34,768 nucleotides of DNA from CAZHMN01 sp964533705 (GTDB lineage Bacteria > Electryoneota > B3-LCP). The position numbers were made by a program, and so were the translations under genes. Shown here in pieces: positions 24,301 to 33,031 of the stretch. The stretch is from assembly GCA_964533705.1 (NCBI GenBank), contig CAZHMN010000025.1:1-34768 (forward strand), read 5' to 3'. The notes below the pieces were generated by a model. That model was given only the letters and a program-made list of their open reading frames with translations. It searched no databases and was not told the origin of the DNA. Within the stretch, counting starts at the first letter, position 1, and every line of letters begins with the position of its first letter.

Positions 24301-25050
24301 GAAATAATTCGATTGAAAGTCCTCATCAATGAAAATGAGGTATTTGCCCCTGGGGCTCTCGCTCACCAAAGGCGTGGCGGTGTTGAATTCACCTAAATTA
24401 TCAATCAAGGCTTCGTACAGGGGGAGGAAGGCGTCGGACGTTCTCTTGTGGATAGTCTTAACATTTACAGAGGAAGGCTGCAACGTCTGGACTTCGACTT
24501 CAAGGCGCGTCGCCAGAAGGAGTTCATTACTATCGGAATCGTACCGCACCGGATGAAAGATCACGGGCGCGATGCGGTAATCCTTGAAAATGCCCGGCTG
24601 CTCAACCTGCGCCCACTCGGCGGGATAAATCCCCTCAATACCAGGTTGGTACCCGATAACTGGCTGCGTGGTTTCGGACGGTTCAACCAGGTAAGGAGCA
24701 TCGCATGAAAAGCTCAGATAGCTGACGTCCTTGATCACGAGTTGTGCGTCCCGATCGTCAGGGATGGCCAGGAGGCGGCAAATGGCGGGTAGTTCGGGCA
24801 GACCGATTTCGCTCAGCAGGCCGGCCTGCGGTAAGATAACCTGGGTGTACGTTTCGCCGTTCTGCTGCACCGGCTGCGCCCAAAAACCCGGACATTCAAG
24901 CACCAGGCGGCTGCCGGAAGCATCGCTGCTCAAAACTTGAATAGACCAGGGTGTTCCTTCTGGGAATTGAGGATCCCCATACCAGGGCGCCGCCCACATC
25001 GTCAACGGGAGGCTTAGAAGTAAGCAAAAAGCAATGGCGCGCAGAGTCAT
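21316..25050 (-). CDS. Giant secreted C25-family (gingipain-like) peptidase with sorting domain
   Basis: A 1244-aa exported protein. The signal peptide (1-21) ends MWAAPW. Residues about 235-600 are the C25 caspase-like domain: DYVLLIGDISG (297-306 region), DHTYTLIEGDDYFPDVLIGR (328-347) and SIVCNTGDFG with the likely nucleophile Cys484. The usual YxGHG histidine is replaced by YRGWAD (448-453, Trp451). Ig-like and CARDB-type beta domains follow, then a beta-sandwich region with Trp and Asp motifs (about 940-1130). The last 80 residues are a type IX-type sorting domain (VPNPANPVSVLSF, SGIYFAHL, KVLILK). The start has GAGGG before the ATG and a good promoter. No C25-specific inhibitor or secretion genes are adjacent. 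Confidence 0.85.
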   Translation of the reverse strand: MTLRAIAFCLLLSLPLTMWAAPWYGDPQFPEGTPWSIQVLSSDASGSRLVLECPGFWAQPVQQNGETYTQVILPQAGLLSEIGLPELPAICRLLAIPDDRDAQLVIKDVSYLSFSCDAPYLVEPSETTQPVIGYQPGIEGIYPAEWAQVEQPGIFKDYRIAPVIFHPVRYDSDSNELLLATRLEVEVQTLQPSSVNVKTIHKRTSDAFLPLYEALIDNLGEFNTATPLVSESPRGKYLIFIDEDFQSNYFLDLFVEWKRQLGYQVTIMPISSESVSKEEIKASINDEYTSGDLPLDYVLLIGDISGSLMIPAYTKVKPGGSGEQDVTDHTYTLIEGDDYFPDVLIGRISVNSEIELATVLNKTITYQRDPLLYGSAWLKKALVVAGNYSDVGIAPITPVWTSLWLVDKLYDYGYTQVDTVFYWEPSPTYPGTPEIAQSINNGVGLVAYRGWADANGWQYPVFGVSDIQNLNNGSQLPIMVSIVCNTGDFGNAVINPCFGEAWIRAGTPADIKGGVAFFGPSDLHTNTKWNNALYAGFFEGLLEENLYRIGQSAVRSKMELYYGFPENTGLGDFAEFYFHVYNILGDPELSIWTDIPSEITLEMPDQLTPGRQLVTATARKSDGSPLGGAYIAFYKDGEILAGGVTFSDGTVEVEIEPLTEGAIVVTASKQNYLVRQDTLSVQVGEFPLGISDLSVGGNGIALAAETVDLTVTLHNYGATSFTGIEAELTATDPYVESLPLPVSVGSISAAGDAEVSLPFALSANCPDGHAVEFTLILTDDASHSADLKFLIPVGGYQFLPAGYFTESGDLEPGSSAQIRVLLMNAGTLLNQPTGVLSCADGAVTITANEATFPVLQPGTVGMSSSAYSVEVSPAAAVGRQVIFDLEVSFWNDYSQTVSFPAQLGQPASTDPLGPDSYGYYVYDDTDEEYAEAPVYSWIELDPNYGGSGADHHPLSDDASVIVNLPFTFRYYGIDYDTLTICSNGWVSMGETWMANFRNWNLPSGLGPPALIAPFWDDLKADTTGGNSAIHVYSRYDGAQGRFIVEWSRTINRYGYENYSTWKEETFELILFDTDQYPTATGDGEILFQYHTINDVDYNNNYATVGIEDEDHLRGLQYAYSNDYPTTAAPLAAGRALKFTTDPPDSFDGSGTGSPGSCHQVELYAPVPNPANPVSVLSFALPREGYLLLELYDTLGRRVLSLFDGRIGAGKHSVEITGDELASGIYFAHLRFEGTALTQKVLILK

Positions 25051-25091
25051 AGGTCCCTCGAAATTCTTTCTTTTACTGAATTACGTTATAT

Positions 25092-25120
25092 ATAATAATA
25101 AAAAGAAAGTGAAGGATCAA
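25092..25120 (-). promoter_or_regulatory. Promoter of the C25 peptidase gene
   Basis: On the minus strand TTGATC (25120-25115) and TATTAT (25097-25092) are 17 bases apart; the message would start about 35 bases before the ATG at 25050. Confidence 0.5.
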
Positions 25121-25250
25121 GTGTTTTTTAGCTGTCTGCGTCCATGAAACCACCAGATGCGTTTAATAATTATGTGGAATGCGCTGGCGATCCATCCAAA
25201 AATGCCTTATTTTTATTAGCGTCGAAGCCAAAATGATCCAGTCAGGGAAA

Positions 25251-26336
25251 ATGAATATAGCCATCTACACCTCAGCGCACGGTTACGGACACGCCTCACG
25301 CTCCTATGAGATCGCCAGGACGTTAATCGAGAAACGAAGCGATATCGCCGTCTATTTCAATTCGTGGGTTCCCGATAGTTTCTTCAGCGGTGAAGAAAAC
25401 CCCCGCATCATAAGGCGAAAGAAACGTTTCGACGTTGGCATTCGTCAGATTGATAGTCTGACCATGGATCTTCCCGGCACGCTTCAAGATCTGGAAGATT
25501 TGAGGATGAACTCGAATCAGTTAATCAAAGAGGAGGTTGAATTTTTCCGGGAAGCTGGAATCGAATTGGTTCTGGCGGATCTTCCCCATCTCATCTTCGA
25601 AGCAGCGGAGAAAGCCGGAATCCCCGCCTGGGGTTTGAGCAACTTCTCCTGGGACTGGATCTATGAAGAATACGTAAATGCGTATCCCGGATTGCAGTCG
25701 CATATTGACTTGATCCGACGGTCTTACCAGCGAGCCGAAGGAGTGTTCCGACTGCCCTTCTCAGGAGGCATGGGATGCTTCAAAATGGTGATAGACGTGC
25801 CCTTGCTGGCGCGGCGTTCCAAGTTGGGAAAAACTGAATCCAGAAAACGGCTGGAGATTGGCCTTGACGATCCTGTGATTCTCTTCTCCTTCGGCGGTTT
25901 TAAGTTAAGCATACCGGCGGATATCACCCCTTGCGACGACCTTATCCTGCTGTCCAGCGACCCTTCCCCCGATCCGGGTGCACCGTTTAGCCATATCACT
26001 GACGAAGCGCTCAAAAAATTGGACTTGCGTTATTGCGATCTGGTCGCGGCCGCAGACGCGGTCGTTTCTAAATTGGGCTACGGTATCGTTTCCGAGTGCA
26101 TGGCCAATCAGACTGCGCTAATCTACACCTCTCGAGGCCAATTTCGCGAATACCCCATCCTGCGGCGCGCCGTCAATCAATACCTCCCCTCAGCGGAAAT
26201 CAAGCTGGAGGATCTAAAAAAGGGTCGCTGGTTGGATGCATTTACCAGTTTACTAAACCGAGATTTTCCACCGAAGCCCGACTGCAGCGGTGCTGAGACC
26301 GTAGCCGATAAATTAATCGAGAAAGCTAACCTGTAA
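25251..26336 (+). CDS. GT-B glycosyltransferase, L-arabinokinase-N-terminus-like
   Basis: A 361-aa protein. MNIAIYTSAHGYGHASRSYE opens a Rossmann-type lobe in which HGYGHA is the sugar-acceptor loop seen in the GT1/GT28-type proteins and in the N-terminal domain of plant L-arabinokinase. Toward the end, VVSKLGYGIVSECMA and REYPILRRAVNQYLP match the nucleotide-sugar-binding half of the same group. No kinase domain follows. The acceptor is unknown. ATG 25251 is chosen because the conserved first strand begins there; ATG 25233, six codons earlier, is also possible. A hairpin terminator follows. Confidence 0.72.
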   Translation: MNIAIYTSAHGYGHASRSYEIARTLIEKRSDIAVYFNSWVPDSFFSGEENPRIIRRKKRFDVGIRQIDSLTMDLPGTLQDLEDLRMNSNQLIKEEVEFFREAGIELVLADLPHLIFEAAEKAGIPAWGLSNFSWDWIYEEYVNAYPGLQSHIDLIRRSYQRAEGVFRLPFSGGMGCFKMVIDVPLLARRSKLGKTESRKRLEIGLDDPVILFSFGGFKLSIPADITPCDDLILLSSDPSPDPGAPFSHITDEALKKLDLRYCDLVAAADAVVSKLGYGIVSECMANQTALIYTSRGQFREYPILRRAVNQYLPSAEIKLEDLKKGRWLDAFTSLLNRDFPPKPDCSGAETVADKLIEKANL

Positions 26337-26364
26337 AAGAAAAACTGCCTGTGAAGGAACAATA

Positions 26365-26388
26365 ACCCCCGGATGATGCGCCGGGGGT
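26365..26388 (+). terminator. Rho-independent terminator
   Basis: ACCCCCGG (26365-26372), eight-base loop, CCGGGGGT (26381-26388): eight base pairs, followed by GATTTTG. It lies 29 bases after the glycosyltransferase stop. Confidence 0.7.
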
Positions 26389-26459
26389 GATTTTGTCCAG
26401 AGCCAAATAGCAGGCAGGGCTTTACCGCTCGATATTCCTGGAATCAGAGCAATCCGCGA

Positions 26460-26846
26460 TCACGCCTGGGATTTCTCTATTTTATTGTTATCGATGATAT
26501 CCCTGACCGCTTCTATGATCGTGCTTGAAGAAAAAGGTTTCTTGATAAACTTTTTGGCTCCGCAATCTAAGGCCTCTTGAGCCTGCTTGCGATACGGAGC
26601 TCCGGTGATAACGACGATATTGGAATCGGGTTTTCGCCTTATGATCTCTTTCGTCGCTTCGATTCCCGTCATTCGAGGCATCAGAATATCCATCACAATG
26701 ACGTCGTAGTTTTCATCCGTCGCCATTTTGACGCCCTGATAGCCGTCGTATGCAGTATCTGCGCTCCAGCCTTCCAATTTAAAAAGTTCGACCAGATAGT
26801 TGCAGATGTTTTCCTCGTCATCAACGACCAAAATGCGCGATGCCAA
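26460..26846 (-). CDS. Single-domain response regulator (CheY-like receiver)
   Basis: A 128-aa receiver domain with no DNA-binding or enzymatic output. Acidic pocket Asp-Asp in ILVVDDEEN near the start, phospho-acceptor Asp in YDVIVMDILMPRMTG, Thr in VVITGAP and Lys in KKFIKKPF near the end are all present. TTG at 26846 is chosen because GGGGAGG lies five bases before it and the protein then begins exactly at the receiver; an upstream ATG (26939) would add 31 residues without domain character. No kinase gene is adjacent, so its partner and target are unknown. Confidence 0.85.
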   Translation of the reverse strand: MASRILVVDDEENICNYLVELFKLEGWSADTAYDGYQGVKMATDENYDVIVMDILMPRMTGIEATKEIIRRKPDSNIVVITGAPYRKQAQEALDCGAKKFIKKPFSSSTIIEAVRDIIDNNKIEKSQA

Positions 26847-27092
26847 TTCGTCCTCCCCACTAAGGGCCACAATCGATTCGGGTAAAAGGGCGGAAGTTGT
26901 ACCAAGCTCAAAGGCCGGATATGGTCTCCTTGTTAGCAATTTTAAACCCGCACCCGCAATCTTGGAGCATCGTCAATACGTATCCAATCCCCAAAACAAT
27001 AAGGCATGCAAAATCCCTGCCAGATGAGCGTTTTCGGTGCAAAAATAATAGAAAAACCGGCTTTTCTGCTACCTGGAAACGGAAGAAGAAAA

Positions 27093-29876
27093 TTAAGGTG
27101 GTGTAATAACGATCCGCCGATCCACTTCCAACCGCTTCAAGCTGACAACTTCACCAGAAGGGAAGTGGACTTCCAGATTGACCGGTTTATCGCTTTCTCC
27201 CAATCCAAAATAAACTATGCGGGAATGCTGAGACGTCGTCCCCTTTCCACCTGAAATCTCGCGCAGTTGGGTCTCTTGTCCACGTTTCAAGATTAAACGT
27301 GTCCCATAAGCACCGCCCGCAGCACGAACGTCAAACTCGATCCAATGCCGATCAGTCCCAAGGTTGCGAAACAGGTGAACGCCCTCGTTTGATCCCACCG
27401 CCAAATCCAAATCACCATCGTTATCGAAATCGCTGAAAGCGCATCCCCAGCCGTTGGTGATCCTGACGCCTGCCAAGTAGGTAACGTCTGTAAATCTCTG
27501 ATTTTCCAAATCGTTCAGGTACAAAAATGATCGGCGGTTAGGATAAACTGAGGTCAGGTAGAGATCCAGATCGCCGTCGGCATCCACGTCACCCCAGGCG
27601 GGATCGGAGTGAGTTTCCTCGTACTTGATTCCCCACCCCCCGCGCACCTCTCTGAAGATGCCATCTTCATCGAGGCGGTTCTCGTAGAGGCAGGTGCGGT
27701 TGGAAAATTCGATATACCTCGGGTGGGCGAGGTTGGCTGTGATCAGATCGAGGTCGCCGTCGTTGTCGAAATCCCCCCATTCCGATCCGATGGTATGCCC
27801 CCACCAGCCGTCGTTTTCTAAGCCGGCCACGCCGTAAAAACAGGCCCGAGACTTAAGTTGACCTGCGCCGCTGTTTTCCCAGAGAAAATTTTCCTGAAGA
27901 CGGTAGTTCGATACGTAGATATCCTGATCGCCATCGCCGTCAAAATCACCCCAGTTGACGCCTCTTCCGCAGAGATTCTCCCCGAAAGGCGGATTCAATC
28001 CCGAATCCGGCCCCAGGCGCTCAAAACGAAATCCCAGGGGCGAATCGGGGTCGGCCAAGTTTACATAAAGGAAGTCTGGAGTCCCCTCGCCGGTCTTCGC
28101 ACCCGGCAACTCGTAGTTGGCAACGTACAAATCGGGTCGGCCGTCTCCCTGCAGGTCTCCCCAGGCGGCTCCCTCCGTGGGATAGTTGTCACGAATCAGG
28201 CTGCACTGAGCAGTCGCGTCGCGAAACTGAACTCCCCCGTCGCGGTTTTTGCCCTCGTTAATATAAAGTCTATCGCCGCCCTCATCGCCGCCGTTGCCGG
28301 CACAGAAGAGATCCTGATCTCCATCCAGATCCACGTCCGCCCAGACGCCACCACGAATGCCCCGACCTTTCAAGCCGCAGTTTTCGGTCACTTCGACGAA
28401 TTCTTCCCCTCGCCGATTCAAGAACAGACGGCCGCCGCCCAGCAGCAGATCATCATAACCGTCGCCGTCGGCGTCACCCCAGGCGACCCGCCCTGCTTTG
28501 ACGCCTCCAAGTCCCAGTAAAACAGTAACATCTTCGAAAACAGGGCCTTCATATCGCCTTCTCTGGCGCACGACGGTCATCAAATCGGAACTGCCATTCT
28601 CGAAGTGATTGAAGTACAAAAGCTCAAGCGCCGAATCAGCCGCCGCCGTCCACCGGCCGCGCACATCCCCCTGAATCAGGGCATTGACGTAGCGATCAAG
28701 GGCGTCATCCCAGCGTCCCTCCTTCTCCGCAATCACCCCGAGGAAATATTCCATGGAAGCGGTAGTCTCCTGATCGTCAACGCCGAATCCGCTGTGCTTC
28801 AACCCGTTTAACAGCCAGAGGCGCGCCTCAGCCAGACGACTCAAAGCGACTAAAACCCGCGAAATATTCAGCCGGGTACGGGCGTAGAGAGCTTTACCCT
28901 CCAGAAGGCGCTGCTGGACGTTTTTATGAGGTTTTCCCCGCCATCCCCGGCAGTTTTCCACCGCCTGCCTGGCTAGGGGAAGCAGACTGTCCGGACTGAC
29001 GCCCTGTTCGAAGAGATAATGAACCGTCCGCTCGTAGGGCAGCGGGTTCCGCGGATCTTCAACCATCCATTGATTCAAAAAAGCACGCAGGGATGTCAGG
29101 TCTTTGGATTCGTTCAGGGCGGACACAAGATAAAGCCAGGCCGTTTCCCGAAACTCGCTGACCGGATATTCTTTTAGAAAATCCTGTATATATTTAATTT
29201 TATTTTCGTTATCATCCCAAATCGGGTAAAGGCCTTCATAGAACCGGTCTGATAGAATCCGGTAACCTGCAGGGGAGTCGGGGAAGTTCTCGAGAATCCT
29301 GCGGCTGAGTTCATCACTGAGCAGGCTGTCCCCTACCAGAACAGCTCCCTGAAAGGCGGTATAAAGGGTTTCCCAGTCCCAGGGGTAGCTCTTCAGGAAC
29401 TCGGCGATTTCACGCCGTATCGCTCTGACAGCCGCCTCCTCGAGGAGAGAATCACTTTTTGACGCCCTCAGAATCGAAGTCCACCGCTTGAAATAAGCTT
29501 CTCTGCGCTGCGGATCCAGCAGGCCGACGGCGTAAAACCAATCCATGGCGTCCACCCAGCGCCTGGCGCAATAGTACGTATCGGCCAATTCGTAGGTCGC
29601 TTCATTGTGAAGCGGATCAATCTCCAGAATACGATTAAATGCTGTGACCGCCTCATCAAAGAGACGGCGGTGGCGCAGTTCTCGTCCCTGATCCAGCCAT
29701 TCCTGGAACTGCTCATCCAGGTCAGTGGGAAACGGCTCGCCAGCCCAGAGAAACAAAAAAGCCGAAACGATCAGCGGAATCCCCAGACTCAAACCGACAA
29801 GCGCGGCAGCACTTCTATGGTTTTTAGCGGAAAGAAATTTATACACTTTGGGAAGATTTGCTGGCAAAATAATCAC
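27093..29876 (-). CDS. TPR - FG-GAP/VCBS repeat - ASPIC/UnbV protein
   Basis: A 927-aa envelope protein. One membrane segment (about 24-44, ALVGLSLGIPLIVSAFLFLW) anchors it. Residues about 55-420 are TPR-like helices (FDEAVTAFNRILEIDPLHNE is the clearest repeat). Residues about 445-830 hold seven or more FG-GAP/VCBS calcium-loop repeats with DxDGDGxxD cores (DADGDGYDD, DFDGDGDQDIYV, DVDADGDLDLYL). The end (about 840-927) is an ASPIC/UnbV domain (GTRLILKRG, GGKGTTSQHS, VYFGLGE). A beta-propeller presented outside the cell is likely, with adhesion or substrate binding as role; no enzyme motif is seen. The GTG start overlaps the NUDIX gene by 38 bases, so a later GTG (29846) may be real. Confidence 0.82.
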   Translation of the reverse strand: MIILPANLPKVYKFLSAKNHRSAAALVGLSLGIPLIVSAFLFLWAGEPFPTDLDEQFQEWLDQGRELRHRRLFDEAVTAFNRILEIDPLHNEATYELADTYYCARRWVDAMDWFYAVGLLDPQRREAYFKRWTSILRASKSDSLLEEAAVRAIRREIAEFLKSYPWDWETLYTAFQGAVLVGDSLLSDELSRRILENFPDSPAGYRILSDRFYEGLYPIWDDNENKIKYIQDFLKEYPVSEFRETAWLYLVSALNESKDLTSLRAFLNQWMVEDPRNPLPYERTVHYLFEQGVSPDSLLPLARQAVENCRGWRGKPHKNVQQRLLEGKALYARTRLNISRVLVALSRLAEARLWLLNGLKHSGFGVDDQETTASMEYFLGVIAEKEGRWDDALDRYVNALIQGDVRGRWTAAADSALELLYFNHFENGSSDLMTVVRQRRRYEGPVFEDVTVLLGLGGVKAGRVAWGDADGDGYDDLLLGGGRLFLNRRGEEFVEVTENCGLKGRGIRGGVWADVDLDGDQDLFCAGNGGDEGGDRLYINEGKNRDGGVQFRDATAQCSLIRDNYPTEGAAWGDLQGDGRPDLYVANYELPGAKTGEGTPDFLYVNLADPDSPLGFRFERLGPDSGLNPPFGENLCGRGVNWGDFDGDGDQDIYVSNYRLQENFLWENSGAGQLKSRACFYGVAGLENDGWWGHTIGSEWGDFDNDGDLDLITANLAHPRYIEFSNRTCLYENRLDEDGIFREVRGGWGIKYEETHSDPAWGDVDADGDLDLYLTSVYPNRRSFLYLNDLENQRFTDVTYLAGVRITNGWGCAFSDFDNDGDLDLAVGSNEGVHLFRNLGTDRHWIEFDVRAAGGAYGTRLILKRGQETQLREISGGKGTTSQHSRIVYFGLGESDKPVNLEVHFPSGEVVSLKRLEVDRRIVITPP

Positions 29877-30288
29877 TCAGGATTTCGGGATGATCGAAGG
29901 CCAGGCCAGGCGGAAGCTGATGTTGCGTGAAGACGCCTATTTCGGCGGCATCATCAGCGGCTGCCGGTGTACCGTGTCCCCTGGCGATGAAGACGGTGCT
30001 AATGGTGTGCACCCGGCTGTCTCGCCGGGGATCGGAATAAACGCGAAACTGCCGCAAATCGGTGATGTCCAAACCGGTTTCCTCTTTTGCCTCACGGACT
30101 GCCGCCTCTTCGACGCTTTCGCCGTAGTCCACGAATCCGCCGGGGATCGCCCAACCGTGGGGAGGATTTTTCCGTTTGATCAAAACGATGCCATCATCAA
30201 CCTCAATGATAATGTCCACCACCGGCTTGGGATTATCCCATATTTCTATCCTTCCCCGGCAGTGAGGACAGATGATGGATCTTTTCAC
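29839..30288 (-). CDS. NUDIX hydrolase
   Basis: A 149-aa pyrophosphohydrolase acting on nucleoside diphosphates linked to another group. The Nudix box is complete: GGFVDYGESVEEAAVREAKE followed by ETGL, with all the metal-binding Glu residues. SIICPHCRG at the N-terminus gives one CxxC pair only. The order of motifs resembles ADP-ribose or NADH pyrophosphatases. GTG 30288 is chosen because GGAGG lies 8 bases before it; a TTG at 30303 would extend it by five residues but overlaps that GGAGG. Confidence 0.82.
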   Translation of the reverse strand: MKRSIICPHCRGRIEIWDNPKPVVDIIIEVDDGIVLIKRKNPPHGWAIPGGFVDYGESVEEAAVREAKEETGLDITDLRQFRVYSDPRRDSRVHTISTVFIARGHGTPAAADDAAEIGVFTQHQLPPGLAFDHPEILSDYFASKSSQSV

Positions 30289-30522
30289 ACCGACATCCTC
30301 CAATTTGACAAATAATAAAAATCCAATCGCAGTTGGGATTACACAAAGATATAAGTTTTAGCCAAGGATACAAGGATTTTCTGAACCTTTCATTGATTAA
30401 TTTGATGGCACGAGACGCTTCTCATTGATGAATTCGCGAGAATCCGGGAATCCGGGGGGTTTCCTGATATGAATAACATGATCAACGCGCAATAATTTGT
30501 TTTGAGCTGATCATCATTCGCC

Positions 30523-31080
30523 TCAGGGAATCGTCGTAAATATCTCAATCGGCAATCGCCTCATGACCCTCTTCCTGGGTGGACTCTTCGGGCGTCCCAG
30601 AGCGATGAGGGCAACCGGGCGCAGCGAAGCATCGAGATTCAGGGTCTGCTCGACCGGATATTCGCTGAAGGCGCCAATCCAGCAGGCGCCGTACCCCAAC
30701 GCCGTGGCTGCGATCAGCAGGTTCTGGGCCGCAGCGGCGGTGTCTTGCAGGTGATAAAGTGTGGCACCCCGATGACCGTAGCGCCTGATAGATCGCTCCG
30801 ACTCGGAGCAGACGACGAAGACAACCGGCGCCTTAGCGATGAATTTCTGGTTGTAGGCTGCCGCAGCCAGCGCTTTCTTAACGGATTTATCATGGACGAC
30901 GTAGAAGTGCCAGGGTTGTTCGTTTCCCGCCGAGGGTGCCCAGCGGAGCGCTTCCTTCAACCAGAACAGGTGTTCTTCGGGAATGGGGTCGTTTTTGAAG
31001 GAACGGCAAGAATATCGGTCGAAAAGTGGGCGCAACGACGGGGGGGCATCAGGATGAATTTCGTGGCTATCGTCCGGCAT
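30523..31080 (-). CDS. Nitroreductase-family flavoprotein
   Basis: A 185-aa FMN-dependent oxidoreductase of the nitroreductase fold, expected to reduce nitro-aromatics, quinones or a flavin/enoyl substrate with NAD(P)H. The N-terminal RYSCRSFKNDPI contains the phosphate-binding Arg-x-Ser pattern, followed by ALRWAPSAGNEQPWHFYVV, the FMN contact region, and later LGYGACWIGAF and ALGRPK. GGGAGG lies four bases before the ATG. It has a consensus-like promoter of its own. The physiological substrate cannot be told. Confidence 0.88.
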   Translation of the reverse strand: MPDDSHEIHPDAPPSLRPLFDRYSCRSFKNDPIPEEHLFWLKEALRWAPSAGNEQPWHFYVVHDKSVKKALAAAAYNQKFIAKAPVVFVVCSESERSIRRYGHRGATLYHLQDTAAAAQNLLIAATALGYGACWIGAFSEYPVEQTLNLDASLRPVALIALGRPKSPPRKRVMRRLPIEIFTTIP

Positions 31081-31143
31081 AATACCTCCCTATGGCGAAA
31101 AGACGTCCGGGGGCCAGGCGTGCATTAGTTCAAGATCAGGTCA

Positions 31144-31172
31144 AATTTAAGGCTTTTTTATAGAAATGTCAA
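31144..31172 (-). promoter_or_regulatory. Promoter of the nitroreductase gene
   Basis: On the minus strand TTGACA (31172-31167) and TAAATT (31149-31144) are 17 bases apart. The -35 box is a perfect match to consensus. Confidence 0.65.
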
Positions 31173-31294
31173 GCGGTAAGAGAACTAAGTTAAAATTTTT
31201 CTCATTGACTAACTCCCTCAGTCCTTGTTTTTCCCCTGTAAGTGGAGAAAATCAATTTACGCATGAAAAATTTACATTCTGCATTCAAAATGAC

Positions 31295-31323
31295 TTGACA
31301 TTTGACGATAAAATCGTTATTAT
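31295..31323 (+). promoter_or_regulatory. Promoter with palindrome in the spacer
   Basis: TTGACA (31295-31300) and TATTAT (31318-31323) are 17 bases apart. The spacer holds ACGAT-AAA-ATCGT (31305-31317), a symmetric site that a dimeric regulator could occupy. The start codon of the secreted-protein gene follows at 31372. Confidence 0.65.
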
Positions 31324-31371
31324 ATTAGTAAATCTATGGTTTGGCCTGAGCTTCAAGCCCGGAGGTGCTTC

Positions 31372-33006
31372 ATGGCAAAGAATCATCCCACTATTAGAAT
31401 ACTGCTTCTAATGGCAGTTTTCGCCTTCGTCTGGTGCGCGCAATTCCAGCCGGCGCGGGCCATCTGGCACGTTGTGCTGAATGAGCATTTTATGGGGACA
31501 CCATTGAGCTGGATGAATTCTCCCGGGTACGGATGGGGGAATTGGGATTGCTACCCCTACCCCGCCTATGGTCCTCCTTACACCTGGGGCATCACGAGTT
31601 ATATTTTCAAATACAACGGCATTGATTCGCAGAGTTTGTGGTGTGTGGGCACACCCAACACACTTGCTCCGGAATTGGATCCCTATCCTGCCAATACGAA
31701 CGCCTGGGTGAGATGGGGACCCATTGATCTGTCAGAAGCGGTAAAGGCGCGCGCCAGCTTCTGGTTCTACTGCCAAACTGAACCGGTGCAAGACTACGTG
31801 CGCTGGGGAGCCTATCCGAGCAGCCAGTGGAACATGTACGAATCAGGCCGCTATAGCGGCGAAACTACGGAATGGTTAATGGAGACGGTGGACTTTGACA
31901 GCTTAGAAGGAGGAACGATCAGTCTTCTGGGGCAAAATAACGTCTTCCTGTTCTTTCAGTTTGTTTCCGATTACGATTCGCAAGTTGACATGGGCGCTTT
32001 CATTGACGAAGTCAACATCGCCTGGGAAGATGGCGTCTTCGATCTCGAAGCTGAATTGGCCTTTTTGGCAAGCCTGGATTCCACGCAGCTCATGGAGACT
32101 TTTGTTGGGGACAGCGTTCGCTTCGCGCTGTCCTGGAAAGCAAAAGGTGACGGTACGACGCCCATGTTTGACATCACCTGCCAGTTGGACGGCGAACTTT
32201 TCTATTCCGAAAGACGCAATGCGGAAATCGGCAGCAACCAGCAAATATGGGTTTATACGTACACCGAACCCTGGGTAGTGGAAGCTGATACACACACGGT
32301 ATCCTGGATGCTGGACGCTTCCAGGGAAATTGATGAATCGTCCGAGACGAACAACGACACCTCGATGACCTTCGTCCCGCTTCCGACGAACAGCGCTCCG
32401 TGGTTGTCATTTTTCCATCCCACCTGGGGCGATACCGCCAACCAACAGTTTACCATCACCTGGGAGGATGGTGACCCGGATGACAACGCCATTATCACCC
32501 TATACTATGACGACGACAGCACGGGTAACAACGGTTACGTCATCCCCGGCGCCTATAACATTCCTGAAGATGACCCTACTAATAGCTTCAATTGGAACGT
32601 GACTGGCATGCCCGAGGGGCCCTTCTGGGTGCTGGGGTATATTACCGATACGCATAATTTCTCCTGGGTGTACAGCGACGGGCCGTTGATTATTGATCAT
32701 GATTGGACTGGTGTCAGAGATGATAGATTCCTCACTTTGCCCCAGGAGATAACGCTGGAAAGCGTCTATCCCAATCCCTTCAACAACAGCACGAAGATAC
32801 GGTTCGGTCTACCTGCGGGGGATCAGGTGCAGGTGAAAATCTTCGATTCTCTGGGGCGGCTGCGCAGCGAAGCGTTTAAGGGGTGGTTGTCAGCGGGCTA
32901 CCACGAGATCACCTGGTCGCCAGGGGAACTTCCATCGGGGATCTATATCGTGGAAATCGGCGCGATGGGAGTTACCCAGCGGGGCAAGGCTGTTTTTCTC
33001 AAGTAA
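31372..33006 (+). CDS. Secreted CARDB protein with type IX-type sorting domain
   Basis: A 544-aa exported protein. ATG 31372 is chosen because GGAGG lies six bases before it and a signal peptide begins there (about 1-30, ending PARA). The N-terminal half is a Trp/Tyr-rich beta-sandwich that looks like a carbohydrate-binding or MAM-like fold (EHFMGTPLSWMN, RASFWFYC). Residues about 220-340 are a CARDB-type Ig-like domain (EADTHTVSWMLD, ESSETNNDTS). The last 85 residues are a sorting domain (VYPNPFNNSTKIRFGLP, SGIYIVEI, KAVFLK). No catalytic motif is visible; the cargo function is unknown. A perfect terminator follows. Confidence 0.78.
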   Translation: MAKNHPTIRILLLMAVFAFVWCAQFQPARAIWHVVLNEHFMGTPLSWMNSPGYGWGNWDCYPYPAYGPPYTWGITSYIFKYNGIDSQSLWCVGTPNTLAPELDPYPANTNAWVRWGPIDLSEAVKARASFWFYCQTEPVQDYVRWGAYPSSQWNMYESGRYSGETTEWLMETVDFDSLEGGTISLLGQNNVFLFFQFVSDYDSQVDMGAFIDEVNIAWEDGVFDLEAELAFLASLDSTQLMETFVGDSVRFALSWKAKGDGTTPMFDITCQLDGELFYSERRNAEIGSNQQIWVYTYTEPWVVEADTHTVSWMLDASREIDESSETNNDTSMTFVPLPTNSAPWLSFFHPTWGDTANQQFTITWEDGDPDDNAIITLYYDDDSTGNNGYVIPGAYNIPEDDPTNSFNWNVTGMPEGPFWVLGYITDTHNFSWVYSDGPLIIDHDWTGVRDDRFLTLPQEITLESVYPNPFNNSTKIRFGLPAGDQVQVKIFDSLGRLRSEAFKGWLSAGYHEITWSPGELPSGIYIVEIGAMGVTQRGKAVFLK

Positions 33007-33031
33007 TCTCGTGACGGACTGAATTCTAACA

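Noticed and set aside
27858..28520. A 220-residue plus-strand frame inside the FG-GAP gene
   Set aside because: It lies antisense to conserved DxDGDG repeats whose codons lack stops on the other strand; no domain is visible.
30304..30522. The 219-base gap between the NUDIX and nitroreductase genes
   Set aside because: Apart from a short 8-base tandem repeat (AATCCGGG twice, near 30442) I see no gene, stable stem or known element.
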